A stretch of 51,645 bases of DNA from Chloroflexota bacterium. Its GTDB lineage: Bacteria > Chloroflexota > Dormibacteria > Dormibacterales > Dormibacteraceae. Made by a program: the position numbers and the translations under genes. The stretch spans positions 29,716 to 81,360 of the forward strand of contig VBFO01000044.1 of the NCBI GenBank assembly GCA_005881025.1, given 5' to 3'. The notes below the pieces were generated by a model, which was not told the DNA's origin, did no database searches, and saw only the letters and a list, made by a program, of their open reading frames with translations. Shown one piece after another: positions 15,221 to 23,869 of this stretch (the stretch's first letter is position 1; each line of letters opens with the position of its first letter).

Positions 15221-17523
15221 GCTCGCGCCAGCTCCATGACACGCTGGGGATTGAGGGGCAGCTGCCGGATGTCTTGGCCCAGCGCATCCGACACGGCGTT
15301 CGCGATCGCAGCGCCGACCCCAGCCGTGCCCGCCTCGCCTGCGCCCTTCACTCCAAGCGGATTCAGCGGCGACGCCGCGTCCTCTGTGATGAGCATCTCC
15401 ACGTACGGCACCTCCTCCGCGGTGGGAAGGAGGTAGTCCATGAAGCTGGCCGCCAGTGGCTGGCCTCCTGCGTCATAGGCGAACTCCTCCAGCAGGGCGC
15501 CACCGATCCCCTGCGCGAGGCCGCCCACGATCTGTCCCTGGACCAGGGTCGGGTTGATGACCCGTCCGATGTCGTAGGCCACGGCGTATCGATGCACGTG
15601 CACCGAGCCTGTTTCGGGATCGACCTCGACAGCGGCGAAGTGGACACCGTAGGGGAACCCGAGGAGCTCACATACGAACCGGTCCTCGACCTTGAGCACG
15701 CCGTCGTGAGCGCTCAGCAGCTTTTCGAGCGAGACGGCGCGCGAGGGCGCACCCGCGACCGACACGCCGCCTGAAGTCAGGATCAGATCTTCGGGCCCTG
15801 CCTCGAGCTCCTCCGCCGCCGCGTCCAGGAGCCTGCGTCTCAACTCCCTCGACGCTTGCATGACGGCTGCGCCTCCCAGCATCGAGGCGCGGCTGCCGAA
15901 GGCTCCCATTCCTTCAGGGATGATCGCAGTATCGCCGTGCACCACCTTCACGCGTTCGTAGGGCAGGCCAAGGTGGCTGGCGCATACCTGCGCGAGGACT
16001 GTCTCCACACCCTGGCCGACAGAAGCAGTGCCCGTGAACACGAGCACGTCGCCGCTGCTGTTCAGCTCTACCCGCGCGTACTCGCGCTCCGCGGGACCCG
16101 CCTTCTCGACAAAGTACGCAGTACCAAGGCCGCGGAGGAGACCGCCGGCCGGGGCCTCGTGGCGCCAACGCTTCAGACCTTCGTAGTCGAAGCTCGCCAT
16201 CGCCTTCTCCAGCAGCAGCTCGTAGTCGCCGCTGTCATAGACGACGGGATGCTCGTCGAACAGCGTTCCCGTGTCGAACGGAAAGCTTGTCTTCGAGAGC
16301 AGGTTGCGGCGCCGGATCTCCAGCGGATCCAGGCCCAAGCGCCTGGCGGCCATGTCGACCAGGCGCTCGCGGACGAAGTTGACCTCGAAGCGTCCGGGCG
16401 ATCTGTAGGTGCCGGCCGGCGTCTTGTTGGTGACAACGCTGCGGTACTCGCCGTGATATGCAGGCCACCGATACGGGCCCGGCAGCATGGAGATGCTGAG
16501 CCCCGGAACGGTCATGCCGTGGGTGCGCACGTAGGCTCCGGTGTTGTTGATGAAGCTGTCTTTGAGTCCGAGAAAGGTGCCGTCCTTCTTGAGTGCCAGC
16601 GCGGCGCGGTGCACCTGCTCCCGCGAATGGTTGGTGGCGCGCAGGTTTTCCTCGCGGTCCTCGGCCCAAGCGACCGGCCTGCCAGTGCGGATGGCCGCCA
16701 GTGGGATGAGGTAATCCTCCGGGTAGAACTCCCCTCGCGCGCCAAAACCGCCACCCACATGGAGCTCCACCAGCCGCACCCGGCGCTCGTCACTCCAACC
16801 CAGCATGTGCAACAGGATCTTCTTGTTGACGTGGGGGATCTTGGCCGCGCCCCAAACCGTGACGGTCTCCGTCGTCTGGTCGTACTCCGCCAGCAGCCCG
16901 CGCGTCTCGAGCGGCACTGCCGCGTGGCGCTGGATGCGAAACTCATCCTCGACCACCAGGTCCGCTTGGCTGAAAGCCTCTTCGATGTCGCCCAGGTTCA
17001 GCTCCAGCCGACCCGCCACGTTGGTTCCGGTTTCCGGCTGCAAAAGGGGCGCGCCGGCGGCCACGGCTTCGTCAGGATCGAGCACCACCTCGAGCGGCTC
17101 GTAGTCGATGTGCAGCCGCTCGGCCGCATCCTCGGCTCGATAGCGAGAGTCGGCAATCACCACCGCAACCGGCTCTCCCGAGTAGCGCGCGACCCCGTCC
17201 GCGAGCGGCCTCTGGAGGTAGCGGTTGGCGCCCTCATCCTTGAACATCCGGGTCGGAATCGGCCGGCCACGGTCGGGCAGGTCCGCGGCGGTGATGACGT
17301 CGATCACGCCCGGCGCCGACTGGACCTCTCCACTGTCTATGCGCGTGAAACGTGCGTGGGCAAACGGGCTGCGCACCACAAAGGCATGGACCATCCCCGG
17401 CCGCTTGAAGTCGGCAACGAACGTTCCCTCTCCCCTGAGCAGTGGCCAGTCCTCTTTACGCAGCGGCGAAGAGCCGATGCCGTTAAGGTCCACGTGACCG
17501 ATGGTAGCGGTGGTCCCCCTCAC
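15217..17523 (-). CDS. Molybdenum hydroxylase large subunit (CoxL-type, not CO dehydrogenase form I)
   Basis: 768 residues with the usual order: a small domain (LRGEGTFVADFKRPGMVHAF), the Mo-cofactor contacts GGGFGARGEFYPEDY, SVGQGVETVLAQV and GAFGSRASML, and the base KGAGEAGTAG with the conserved Glu. The loop that in form I CO dehydrogenase carries the Cys of AYRCSFR reads GTYRSPGRFE here, so CO oxidation is unlikely. Hydroxylation of an N-heterocycle or aldehyde is expected. The GTG at 17523 overlaps the GntR stop as GTGA. First enzyme gene after its probable regulator. Confidence 0.93.
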   Translation of the reverse strand: MRGTTATIGHVDLNGIGSSPLRKEDWPLLRGEGTFVADFKRPGMVHAFVVRSPFAHARFTRIDSGEVQSAPGVIDVITAADLPDRGRPIPTRMFKDEGANRYLQRPLADGVARYSGEPVAVVIADSRYRAEDAAERLHIDYEPLEVVLDPDEAVAAGAPLLQPETGTNVAGRLELNLGDIEEAFSQADLVVEDEFRIQRHAAVPLETRGLLAEYDQTTETVTVWGAAKIPHVNKKILLHMLGWSDERRVRLVELHVGGGFGARGEFYPEDYLIPLAAIRTGRPVAWAEDREENLRATNHSREQVHRAALALKKDGTFLGLKDSFINNTGAYVRTHGMTVPGLSISMLPGPYRWPAYHGEYRSVVTNKTPAGTYRSPGRFEVNFVRERLVDMAARRLGLDPLEIRRRNLLSKTSFPFDTGTLFDEHPVVYDSGDYELLLEKAMASFDYEGLKRWRHEAPAGGLLRGLGTAYFVEKAGPAEREYARVELNSSGDVLVFTGTASVGQGVETVLAQVCASHLGLPYERVKVVHGDTAIIPEGMGAFGSRASMLGGAAVMQASRELRRRLLDAAAEELEAGPEDLILTSGGVSVAGAPSRAVSLEKLLSAHDGVLKVEDRFVCELLGFPYGVHFAAVEVDPETGSVHVHRYAVAYDIGRVINPTLVQGQIVGGLAQGIGGALLEEFAYDAGGQPLAASFMDYLLPTAEEVPYVEMLITEDAASPLNPLGVKGAGEAGTAGVGAAIANAVSDALGQDIRQLPLNPQRVMELARA

Positions 17524-18275
17524 CGCCCGTCGCCGCCGCGATAGAGGCGGAAGCGCACGAAACTGTCGTTGACATGGATGAGACTGAATCCAAGCGTGAT
17601 GCCGGTCCCTGAGTAGTGCGTCTCTTTGAGCAGGAGGTAGGCCTGTTTCGACTTGAGGCCCAGGCGCCTCACCACGTCCGCTGTGGCGGCGGCCGGCACG
17701 AGCTCCACCAGTGCGTGATCGACCGGGCCTCCCAGCAGGAGCCCGCCCATGTCGAATGGCGACTGGGCCAGCTGAAGGTCGCTCGGCGTCTCCGCGAAAA
17801 GGCCGGCTCCGATGTAGTTGATCGCCCAGATGGCAGGCTTGCCGCTGGCCACGAACAGACGGCTGATCTCGTAGATGGGCGAGCCACCCGGCAGATCCAA
17901 CGCCACCTGCACCTCGCTGGGGGGGACAGTTGTCAACCTTGAGGTGGTGATGACATCCACCGCGTAGCCCTGCTCCTCGAGCAGCCTGGAGAATCCGATC
18001 AGTCGCTGGAGGGCAACCATCGAAGGGCTGAGACGGCCGTGCACCTGCGTGCCGCGGCGCGGGCTCCGGGTCAGAACGCCGTGCTGCTGCAACGACTGAA
18101 GGGCGGAGCGAACCGTCGTGCGGCTCACTCCCAGCATGTCCGCCAGCTCGTTCTCCGGTGGCAGCCGGCTGTCCTCGAAGCGGCGCTCGAGAATTGAGTG
18201 CAGGATCGCTTCGCGGGCTTTATGGGCGAGGGATGCGCCGCCCACGGAATCTACGATCTTTTCGCGCCGGAGCAC
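17520..18275 (-). CDS. GntR/HutC-family transcriptional regulator with UTRA domain
   Basis: 251 residues. The N-terminal winged helix (LPPENELADMLGVSRTTVRS, recognition helix near residues 48-58) is GntR-type. The C-terminal part (YEISRLFVASGKPAIWAINY, then a HVNDSFVRFRLYR end) is a UTRA ligand-binding domain as in HutC/FarR regulators. It heads the CoxL-M-S-amidohydrolase-CMD operon and is divergent from the second CoxL. It therefore probably controls both directions from the 71-base gap in response to a pathway intermediate. Confidence 0.9.
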   Translation of the reverse strand: MLRREKIVDSVGGASLAHKAREAILHSILERRFEDSRLPPENELADMLGVSRTTVRSALQSLQQHGVLTRSPRRGTQVHGRLSPSMVALQRLIGFSRLLEEQGYAVDVITTSRLTTVPPSEVQVALDLPGGSPIYEISRLFVASGKPAIWAINYIGAGLFAETPSDLQLAQSPFDMGGLLLGGPVDHALVELVPAAATADVVRRLGLKSKQAYLLLKETHYSGTGITLGFSLIHVNDSFVRFRLYRGGDGR

Positions 18276-18298
18276 GCGCTTGCCGATGGTGGTGATTT

Positions 18299-18305
18299 GT
18301 ATTAC
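18299..18305. promoter_or_regulatory. Candidate GntR operator in the divergent region
   Basis: The 71-base gap 18276-18346 contains its only A/T-rich patch, tttgtattactaattgtt (18296-18313). It includes the odd palindrome GTATTAC, reminiscent of the GTnTAnAC-type cores of GntR/HutC sites. The same patch also offers -10-like hexamers on both strands. This is a resemblance only. Confidence 0.25.
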
Positions 18306-18346
18306 TAATTGTTGGGGCTGTCAAGGTTGCACCGATTGGAGGGGGG

Positions 18347-20683
18347 ATGACGTCCGGCGCTGACGGATCGATAGGCACGAGCATGCCCCGCCTGGAGGAC
18401 GGCCCGCTGCTGCGCGGGACGGCACGCTTCATCGACGACCTCAAGCCAGAAGGCCACCTGCACGTCGCATTCCTGCGCAGTCCGCTCGCTCACGCACACC
18501 TCAAGAGCATCGATCTTGGGGCCGCTCGTCGGGCGCCGGGCGTCATCGCGGCCTTCAGCGCCGCCGACCTCGAAGGTTCGTGCGAACCGATGAGGGTGCA
18601 CCTGACAACGCCCGGGGTAGTAGTGCCCGAGTGGCCAGTGCTCGCCAGGGACCGGCTGCGGTACGTGGGAGAAGGCATTGCGGCCGTCGCTGCCCGCAGC
18701 CGCTATCAGGCGGAGGACGCGGTCGAGCGGATCGAGGTCGAATACGACCCACTCCCCGCTGTGAGCACGTTCGAGGATGCGATGGCCCCAGGGACCCAGC
18801 TTGTGCATGACGCCGTGCCGCGGAACCAGTATCACTTTGGACATTTCGCGGTGGGCGACCTGGAGGCGGCTTTCGCGAATGCGGTCGCTGTCGTCGAGGG
18901 CGAGGTGCGTCATCCACGCGTCGCCGGCGCACCTATGGAGGGTCGGGGAGTGGTCGCTTCGCCCGATGGCTCCGGCGGAGTCATGGCGTGGACCTCGACT
19001 CAGGCTCCGCACGCTGTGGGCGAGGCAATCGCGGAGTGTCTGCACCTTGCGCCCGAAAAAGTGCGCGTGATCGCGTCCGACGTCGGTGGCGGTTTTGGCG
19101 TCAAGGCTCATGTGTATGTGGAAGAGATTCTTCTGGCGTGGATGGCGAGGCGCCTCGGACAAACGGTCAAGTGGGTCGAGGACAGGTCCGAGCACCTTCA
19201 GTCCGCCAACCACGCGCGCGATCAGCTCGTCAAGTTCAGCGCAGCCGTGGGCGGGGACGGACGTGTGCTCGGTCTGCGCGCGATGGTGCTGTCCAACATC
19301 GGCGCCTACGCGATCAGGCCGCATGGGCCATTGCTCGATCCCATGACCTGCGCCGGCCTCATTCCGGGGCCCTACGACATCCGCGCCTACGAGTACGACT
19401 CCTATGCGCTGGTGACCAACCGGTGCCCGGAGGGCCCGTATCGAGGGGTGGGCATGGTCACCGCGGTGCTGGCGCACGAACGGATGATGGACATGATCGC
19501 CGCCCGGCTCGGTCTGGATCCAGCCGAGGTCCGCCGGCGCAACTTCGTGCGCTCTGAGCAGATGCCCTATACGAGCTCGACCGGCCATCCGTTCGAATCG
19601 GGCAATTACACCGCGGCGCTCGAGCTGGCCCTCTCAGCCTTTGACTACAGTCGCGCGCGCGAAGAGCAGTCCAGGGCGCGGGCTGAGGGCAGGCTCGTTG
19701 GCATCGGGCTCGGCTCGTACGTCGAATTCACCGGCGCGGGCTCATCGACCTTTGTGGGTCGAGGGATGGTCGGGATCCCGGGCGTCGACAGCGCGCGGGT
19801 CTGGCTCGAGGAGGACGGGCGGGTCCACGTTCAGACCAGCTGTCCCTCGATCGGTCAGGGCGTGCACACCACTTTCGCGCAGGTGGCGGGGGCGGCGGTT
19901 GGCGTGGATCCCTCGAGCGTGGTCGTGGAGCAGACCGATACAGGCAAGGTGGCGAACGGAACGGGCTCCTTCCAGAGCCGCAGCTCGGTCGTGGCTGCGA
20001 CTTCGGCCCACCGCGCCGCAAAGCAGCTCCGCGCTGAGATCCTCGAAGCCGCCGCCTGGCGCCTTGACCATCCACCTGAGCGCCTGTCGATCGGCGCCGG
20101 CAATGTCACGATCGATGGGCGGCCGTCGGGCGTCACCCTCGCGCAGCTCGCAACAGCCGACCCCGCCGACAACGGCGGCCACAGGCTCGACGTGTCGGTG
20201 ACGTATGACCCGGTGCAGGCCTCACATCCCTACGGCACCCACGCCTGCATGATCGAGATCGATTCCGGCAGCGGCGCGGTCGAGGTTCAGCAGTTTGTCG
20301 TGGCGGAGGACTGCGGAACCGTGATCAACCCTGCCATCGTCGATGGGCAGGTCGTCGGCGGCGTGGCCCAGGGTCTGGGGGCGGTCCTGCTCGAGGAGGT
20401 GAGCTACGGCTCTGACGCCCAGCTTCTAAGCGGCAGCTTCATGGATTACCTTCTGCCGACCGCGGGCGAGATGCCGGCCGTCGAGGTGAGGCACCTGGTC
20501 ACGCCGTCAACCGTTCACGAGCTGGGAACCAAGGGTATCGGCGAAGGCGGCGTCATCGGCTCGACCGCGGCGCTCGCGAACGCCATCGCCGACGCGCTGT
20601 CGGTGGACGGCGCCACGCTCCCGTACACCCCGGATCGGATCCTCTCGCTGATCGAGTCGGCGACCGAGCCCGGCTTTAAGTAG
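18347..20683 (+). CDS. Second CoxL-type molybdopterin-binding large subunit, without S or M partner
   Basis: 778 residues and apparently intact: PLLRGTARFIDDLKPEGHLH at the start, GGGFGVKAHVYVEEIL, GPYRGVGMVTAVLAHERM, SIGQGVHTTFAQVAG, and the catalytic Glu in TKGIGEGGVIG. The active-site loop PYRGVG differs from that of the neighbouring CoxL (TYRSPG), implying a different substrate. No Fe-S or FAD subunit gene adjoins it. It may share the S and M subunits of the divergent operon or use subunits encoded elsewhere. ATG at 18347 has GGAGG just upstream (18338-18342). The end overlaps the convergent hydrolase by eight bases. Confidence 0.9.
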   Translation: MTSGADGSIGTSMPRLEDGPLLRGTARFIDDLKPEGHLHVAFLRSPLAHAHLKSIDLGAARRAPGVIAAFSAADLEGSCEPMRVHLTTPGVVVPEWPVLARDRLRYVGEGIAAVAARSRYQAEDAVERIEVEYDPLPAVSTFEDAMAPGTQLVHDAVPRNQYHFGHFAVGDLEAAFANAVAVVEGEVRHPRVAGAPMEGRGVVASPDGSGGVMAWTSTQAPHAVGEAIAECLHLAPEKVRVIASDVGGGFGVKAHVYVEEILLAWMARRLGQTVKWVEDRSEHLQSANHARDQLVKFSAAVGGDGRVLGLRAMVLSNIGAYAIRPHGPLLDPMTCAGLIPGPYDIRAYEYDSYALVTNRCPEGPYRGVGMVTAVLAHERMMDMIAARLGLDPAEVRRRNFVRSEQMPYTSSTGHPFESGNYTAALELALSAFDYSRAREEQSRARAEGRLVGIGLGSYVEFTGAGSSTFVGRGMVGIPGVDSARVWLEEDGRVHVQTSCPSIGQGVHTTFAQVAGAAVGVDPSSVVVEQTDTGKVANGTGSFQSRSSVVAATSAHRAAKQLRAEILEAAAWRLDHPPERLSIGAGNVTIDGRPSGVTLAQLATADPADNGGHRLDVSVTYDPVQASHPYGTHACMIEIDSGSGAVEVQQFVVAEDCGTVINPAIVDGQVVGGVAQGLGAVLLEEVSYGSDAQLLSGSFMDYLLPTAGEMPAVEVRHLVTPSTVHELGTKGIGEGGVIGSTAALANAIADALSVDGATLPYTPDRILSLIESATEPGFK

Positions 20684-21563
20684 TTCGAATCCCCGTGATC
20701 GATCCGCGCACTGCTCGCGGGTCGCGCGCGTTCCATGTCCCCTGTTCGACCGAGGCTAGGAACCGCTCCACGACCCCGTCGAAGATTTCGGGCTCCTCGA
20801 GGTTGACTGTATGGCCGGTTTGCGGCAGCACGACCAGGCCGGAGGTCGAGATCGTGCGCTTGAGCATCAAGGACGGCTCCAGGCTCCCCTCGTCCTCGTC
20901 GCCCGCCACGATCAGGACCGGATTCCGGATGGCACGGAGTTCGTCCATCAGTGCATACAGAGAAGGACGGGCAGCCTGGACGCCGCGCATCGTCAGCGCC
21001 GCGCCACGGGGATCATGGCCGGCCAGGCCGGCGGCGAAGCGGGCCCATGCCTCTGCGTTCTTGTTCTGAAGCTGCACGCGCGCGGGTCCAACCGCGTAGC
21101 CGTCGGCGACCCACGCTGATCCTTTGGCTTCGAACGCATCGGCGATCGCGTTGCTCTCGCGGCGGAATTGCTCCTGCTTCTCGGGCTGAGAGCCGTAGCC
21201 CACGCCCGCGATGACAGCGGAGCGAACGCGCTGGGGGTGACGTAGTACCAGATGCAGCACGGTGAATCCGCCCATCGAAAGGCCGATGCAGTGCGCCGAG
21301 TCCACAGCGGCCGCGTCGAGAACCGTGACCGCGTCCTCGACCGCACGGCCTTGCGAGTAGGCCGACTGTTCCGTGGGCACGTCCGACGGTGGATAGCCAC
21401 GGGCCGCGTACGTGATGCACTGATGACTTCGCGACAGGTGCATGACCTGCGGCTCCCAGCTTCGATGGTCGCCGGCGAACTCGTGGATGAACAGGATCGG
21501 AATGCCCGCACCGGAGACTTCGTAGTGCAGCTCGATTCCGTCCGAGCTGCGAGCCTTCGGCAC
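20676..21563 (-). CDS. Alpha/beta hydrolase
   Basis: 295 residues from the GTG at 21563. The first strand (DGIELHYEVSGAGIPILFIH) is the standard opening of the family. The nucleophile elbow is GLSMGGF (Ser), the acid is in VAGDEDEGS, and the His in PQTGHTVNLEEP. Relatives include 3-oxoadipate enol-lactonase and ring-cleavage-product hydrolases, which would suit an aromatic pathway, but substrate cannot be fixed. The start is only 21 bases from the divergent CoA synthetase start, so promoters must lie within coding sequence or be shared. Confidence 0.88.
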   Translation of the reverse strand: MPKARSSDGIELHYEVSGAGIPILFIHEFAGDHRSWEPQVMHLSRSHQCITYAARGYPPSDVPTEQSAYSQGRAVEDAVTVLDAAAVDSAHCIGLSMGGFTVLHLVLRHPQRVRSAVIAGVGYGSQPEKQEQFRRESNAIADAFEAKGSAWVADGYAVGPARVQLQNKNAEAWARFAAGLAGHDPRGAALTMRGVQAARPSLYALMDELRAIRNPVLIVAGDEDEGSLEPSLMLKRTISTSGLVVLPQTGHTVNLEEPEIFDGVVERFLASVEQGTWNARDPRAVRGSITGIRTT

Positions 21564-21584
21564 GAGCCGAGTGTAGAGGCCCCC

Positions 21585-23075
21585 ATGATGTGGGGCATGG
21601 CACAGCCGCGAAGCTGGGAGGCATGGAGCCGGGCGGCCTGGCGGCGCCATCTCCCCGACGTCGCCGACCCGGACGCATTTGTCGCCGCCATCGGCCACGG
21701 CACCATCCACGGCCTCGCGCACGCGACCGCTCACGCCACGCCGGATCGCCCCGCGATCCGAATCGGCGGCGGAGAGGTCACCCACGGTCAGCTCGATTCG
21801 CGGGCGGCCCGCTTTGCTCGCTGGGTGGGCAACCAGATCGCGCCCGGGGACCGCGTCTTGATCGCCGCTCCGCTGGGAGTCGACTGGGTCGCGTGCTACC
21901 TCGGCACCCTGCGAGTCGGTGGCGTGGCCGTCCTCGTGAACCCCGCCTACACCAGGGCCGAGCTCGACCAGCTCGTGGTCGCCGCGCAGCCGGTGGAGAT
22001 CCTCACCCAGCTCGATGAGTCGATGTTCGCTGCAGACCCCGCGCCCTGGGTCGAGAGCGCCGGTCCCGACACCACGGCGGTGCTCGCCTTCACCTCCGGC
22101 ACGACGGGCCTCCCGAAGGGCGTGCCGCTGACGCACAGACAGCTCCTGACGTCCATCCGCTCGGCCATGAGTGCTTGGCGGTGGAGGGCGCGTGACGTGC
22201 TCGTCCACGCTTTGCCGCTGTTCCACCAGCATGGGCTTGGCGGTGTTCATGCCACGCTCATCGCCGGCTCGCGCTTGAGCTGCCTCACGCGCTTCGATCC
22301 CGAAGCGCTGCTGGCCGAGGTGGTTCGCGCCAAAGCCACCGTCCTCTTCGCGGTTCCGACCATGTACCAGCGGCTCCCAGACACTCCATACGAGCTCAAC
22401 CGGCTCCGGCTGTCGGTGAGCGGTTCGGCCGCGCTGGGTCGGGCGGCGGCCGAGAGGGCGGAGCACGTGCTGGGGCGGGCCCCGCTGGTCCGGTATGGAG
22501 CCACCGAAAGCGGCCTCGACACATCCCACGTTTACACCGACCTTCGTCATCCCGACCGCGCCCGCACGATCGGCCTCCCCTTACCGGGGATCGAGCTTCG
22601 CCTCGCAGCGGGCGACGGCGAGATCCAGCTTCGCGGGCCGCAGGTTTTCGGCGGCTACTGGGGTGACGGGGCGTCGAATCAGTCAGCGTTCACCGAGGAC
22701 GGCTGGTTCCGCACCGGCGACATCGGTCGCGTGGACGACAGCACCGGTGAAGTGATCATCGAGGGGCGCAGCAAGGAGGTGATCATCACGGGCGGCCTCA
22801 ACGTGTACCCGCGGGAGGTGGAGATCGCACTGGAGAGTCACCCGGGCGTGGCCGAGGCGGTGGTCGCGCCTTTGGCGAGCGAAGAATGGGGCGAGCAGGT
22901 CACCGCGTGGGTCGTGATGGCTCCCGGCGCCACCTTCGACGAGCGAGTGCTCATCAACCACTCGCGAACGCTTTTGGCCGCTTACAAATGTCCGAAGCGG
23001 GTTTTCGAAATGGACACGCTGCCGCGCAACCACGTTGGCAAGATCGACCGGAGAAAGCTCCAGCCGATTCCTTAG
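21585..23075 (+). CDS. AMP-forming acyl-CoA synthetase (MatB/fatty-acid-CoA-ligase-like)
   Basis: 496 residues from the ATG at 21585; in-frame ATGs at 21588 and 21597 are alternatives, and GAGG at 21576-21579 favours one of the first two. Adenylation motifs are visible: P-loop FTSGTTGLPKGVPLTHR, YGATESG, the A7 region GWFRTGDIGRVDD, and GRSKEVIITGGLNVYPREVE with PRNHVGKIDRRKL carrying the catalytic Lys. The enzyme activates a carboxylic acid to its CoA thioester. The overall pattern resembles malonyl-CoA synthetase (MatB) and short-chain ligases. It probably channels the acid made by this island into central metabolism. Confidence 0.9.
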   Translation: MMWGMAQPRSWEAWSRAAWRRHLPDVADPDAFVAAIGHGTIHGLAHATAHATPDRPAIRIGGGEVTHGQLDSRAARFARWVGNQIAPGDRVLIAAPLGVDWVACYLGTLRVGGVAVLVNPAYTRAELDQLVVAAQPVEILTQLDESMFAADPAPWVESAGPDTTAVLAFTSGTTGLPKGVPLTHRQLLTSIRSAMSAWRWRARDVLVHALPLFHQHGLGGVHATLIAGSRLSCLTRFDPEALLAEVVRAKATVLFAVPTMYQRLPDTPYELNRLRLSVSGSAALGRAAAERAEHVLGRAPLVRYGATESGLDTSHVYTDLRHPDRARTIGLPLPGIELRLAAGDGEIQLRGPQVFGGYWGDGASNQSAFTEDGWFRTGDIGRVDDSTGEVIIEGRSKEVIITGGLNVYPREVEIALESHPGVAEAVVAPLASEEWGEQVTAWVVMAPGATFDERVLINHSRTLLAAYKCPKRVFEMDTLPRNHVGKIDRRKLQPIP

Positions 23076-23869
23076 ATGTCCATCAGTGCTTTGCGCTGGG
23101 CACCGTCGATTGGTATGTGCGCACCGTTGATGAACGCCGCCCGCGGAGAAGCCAGGAAGACGACCAGTGACGCCACCTCCTGCGGCTCGCAGATGCGGTG
23201 AAAAGGGATCGACGATATGGCCAGCTCGTGCGCGCGAGCCTGGTCGACCTTCTTGTCGCGGGCAAATGCCTTCTCCAGGCCGTCCCAGCGGTCGGTGTTC
23301 ACCGGCCCCGGGTTGACGGTGTTGATGCGAACGCCGTAGCGCCCGTACTGCTCGGCCACAGATGAGGCGAAGTTGATGTCAGCGGCGTTGGCGACGCCCG
23401 CCGTCATCTCCCAGTAGCTCGGCTTGAGGCCGTCATTGCCGACCACGAGCACGATCGAGCCCTCTCCCCGCTCGCGCATGTGCTCGATGACCGCCCGGAC
23501 GGAGCGAACGTAGCCCATGAACTTCAGGTTCAGGCTCGACATCCATTGGTCCTCGGTCAGGTCTTCGAGCAGACCGCCCGGTGAGCTGCCCGCGCATGTG
23601 ACCAGGATGTCAATCCGGCCGAACTTCTTAAGCGCGGCGTTGACGCACCGTCCGACGTCTTCGCTCTTGCTCATGTCACCCGCGAGCGGCACGACCTCGC
23701 GCTGTGTCATGGCGGCAATCTCTTTGGCGGCGACTTCGAGCGGCTCTTGCGTCCGCGCGGTCATGACGAGGTTCGCACCTTCCTTCGCCAACTCCTCGGC
23801 GACGGCGCGGCCGATGCCCTTGCTGGCACCGGTCACGAGCGCGATCTTGCCTGTGAGCTGCAGATCCAT
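23072..23869 (-). CDS. SDR-family protein with degenerate catalytic tetrad
   Basis: 265 residues. The Rossmann signature TGASKGIG (13-20), NAG-equivalent CAGSS (92-96) and the structural Asn (N114 in LNLKFMG) are present. The C-terminal VNPGPVNTDRW and GAHIPIDGAQ are standard SDR blocks. The usual YxxxK is missing: the region reads SYWEMTAGVANAADIN, giving Ala157 and Asn161, and no catalytic Ser is obvious before it. It may bind NAD(P) without classical dehydrogenase chemistry, or use the shifted Tyr152. ATG at 23869 follows GAGGAGG and overlaps the upstream DUF1989 stop by one base. Last gene of the Liv-DUF1989 operon. Confidence 0.85.
   Translation of the reverse strand: MDLQLTGKIALVTGASKGIGRAVAEELAKEGANLVMTARTQEPLEVAAKEIAAMTQREVVPLAGDMSKSEDVGRCVNAALKKFGRIDILVTCAGSSPGGLLEDLTEDQWMSSLNLKFMGYVRSVRAVIEHMRERGEGSIVLVVGNDGLKPSYWEMTAGVANAADINFASSVAEQYGRYGVRINTVNPGPVNTDRWDGLEKAFARDKKVDQARAHELAISSIPFHRICEPQEVASLVVFLASPRAAFINGAHIPIDGAQRKALMDI

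Noticed and set aside
15217-17523. Form I carbon monoxide dehydrogenase
   Set aside because: The CoxL loop is TYRSPGR rather than the Cys-containing AYRCSFR of form I enzymes.
15856-17544. Very long open frame antisense to CoxL
   Set aside because: A mirror of the strongly conserved CoxL gene; no family motif. The same applies to antisense frames at 18305-19588 and 46906-48282.
20683-20700. tRNA-like T-loop (GTTCGAATCCCC)
   Set aside because: No pairing 5' arm, anticodon arm or acceptor stem; it is the end of the second CoxL gene plus the end of the hydrolase gene.
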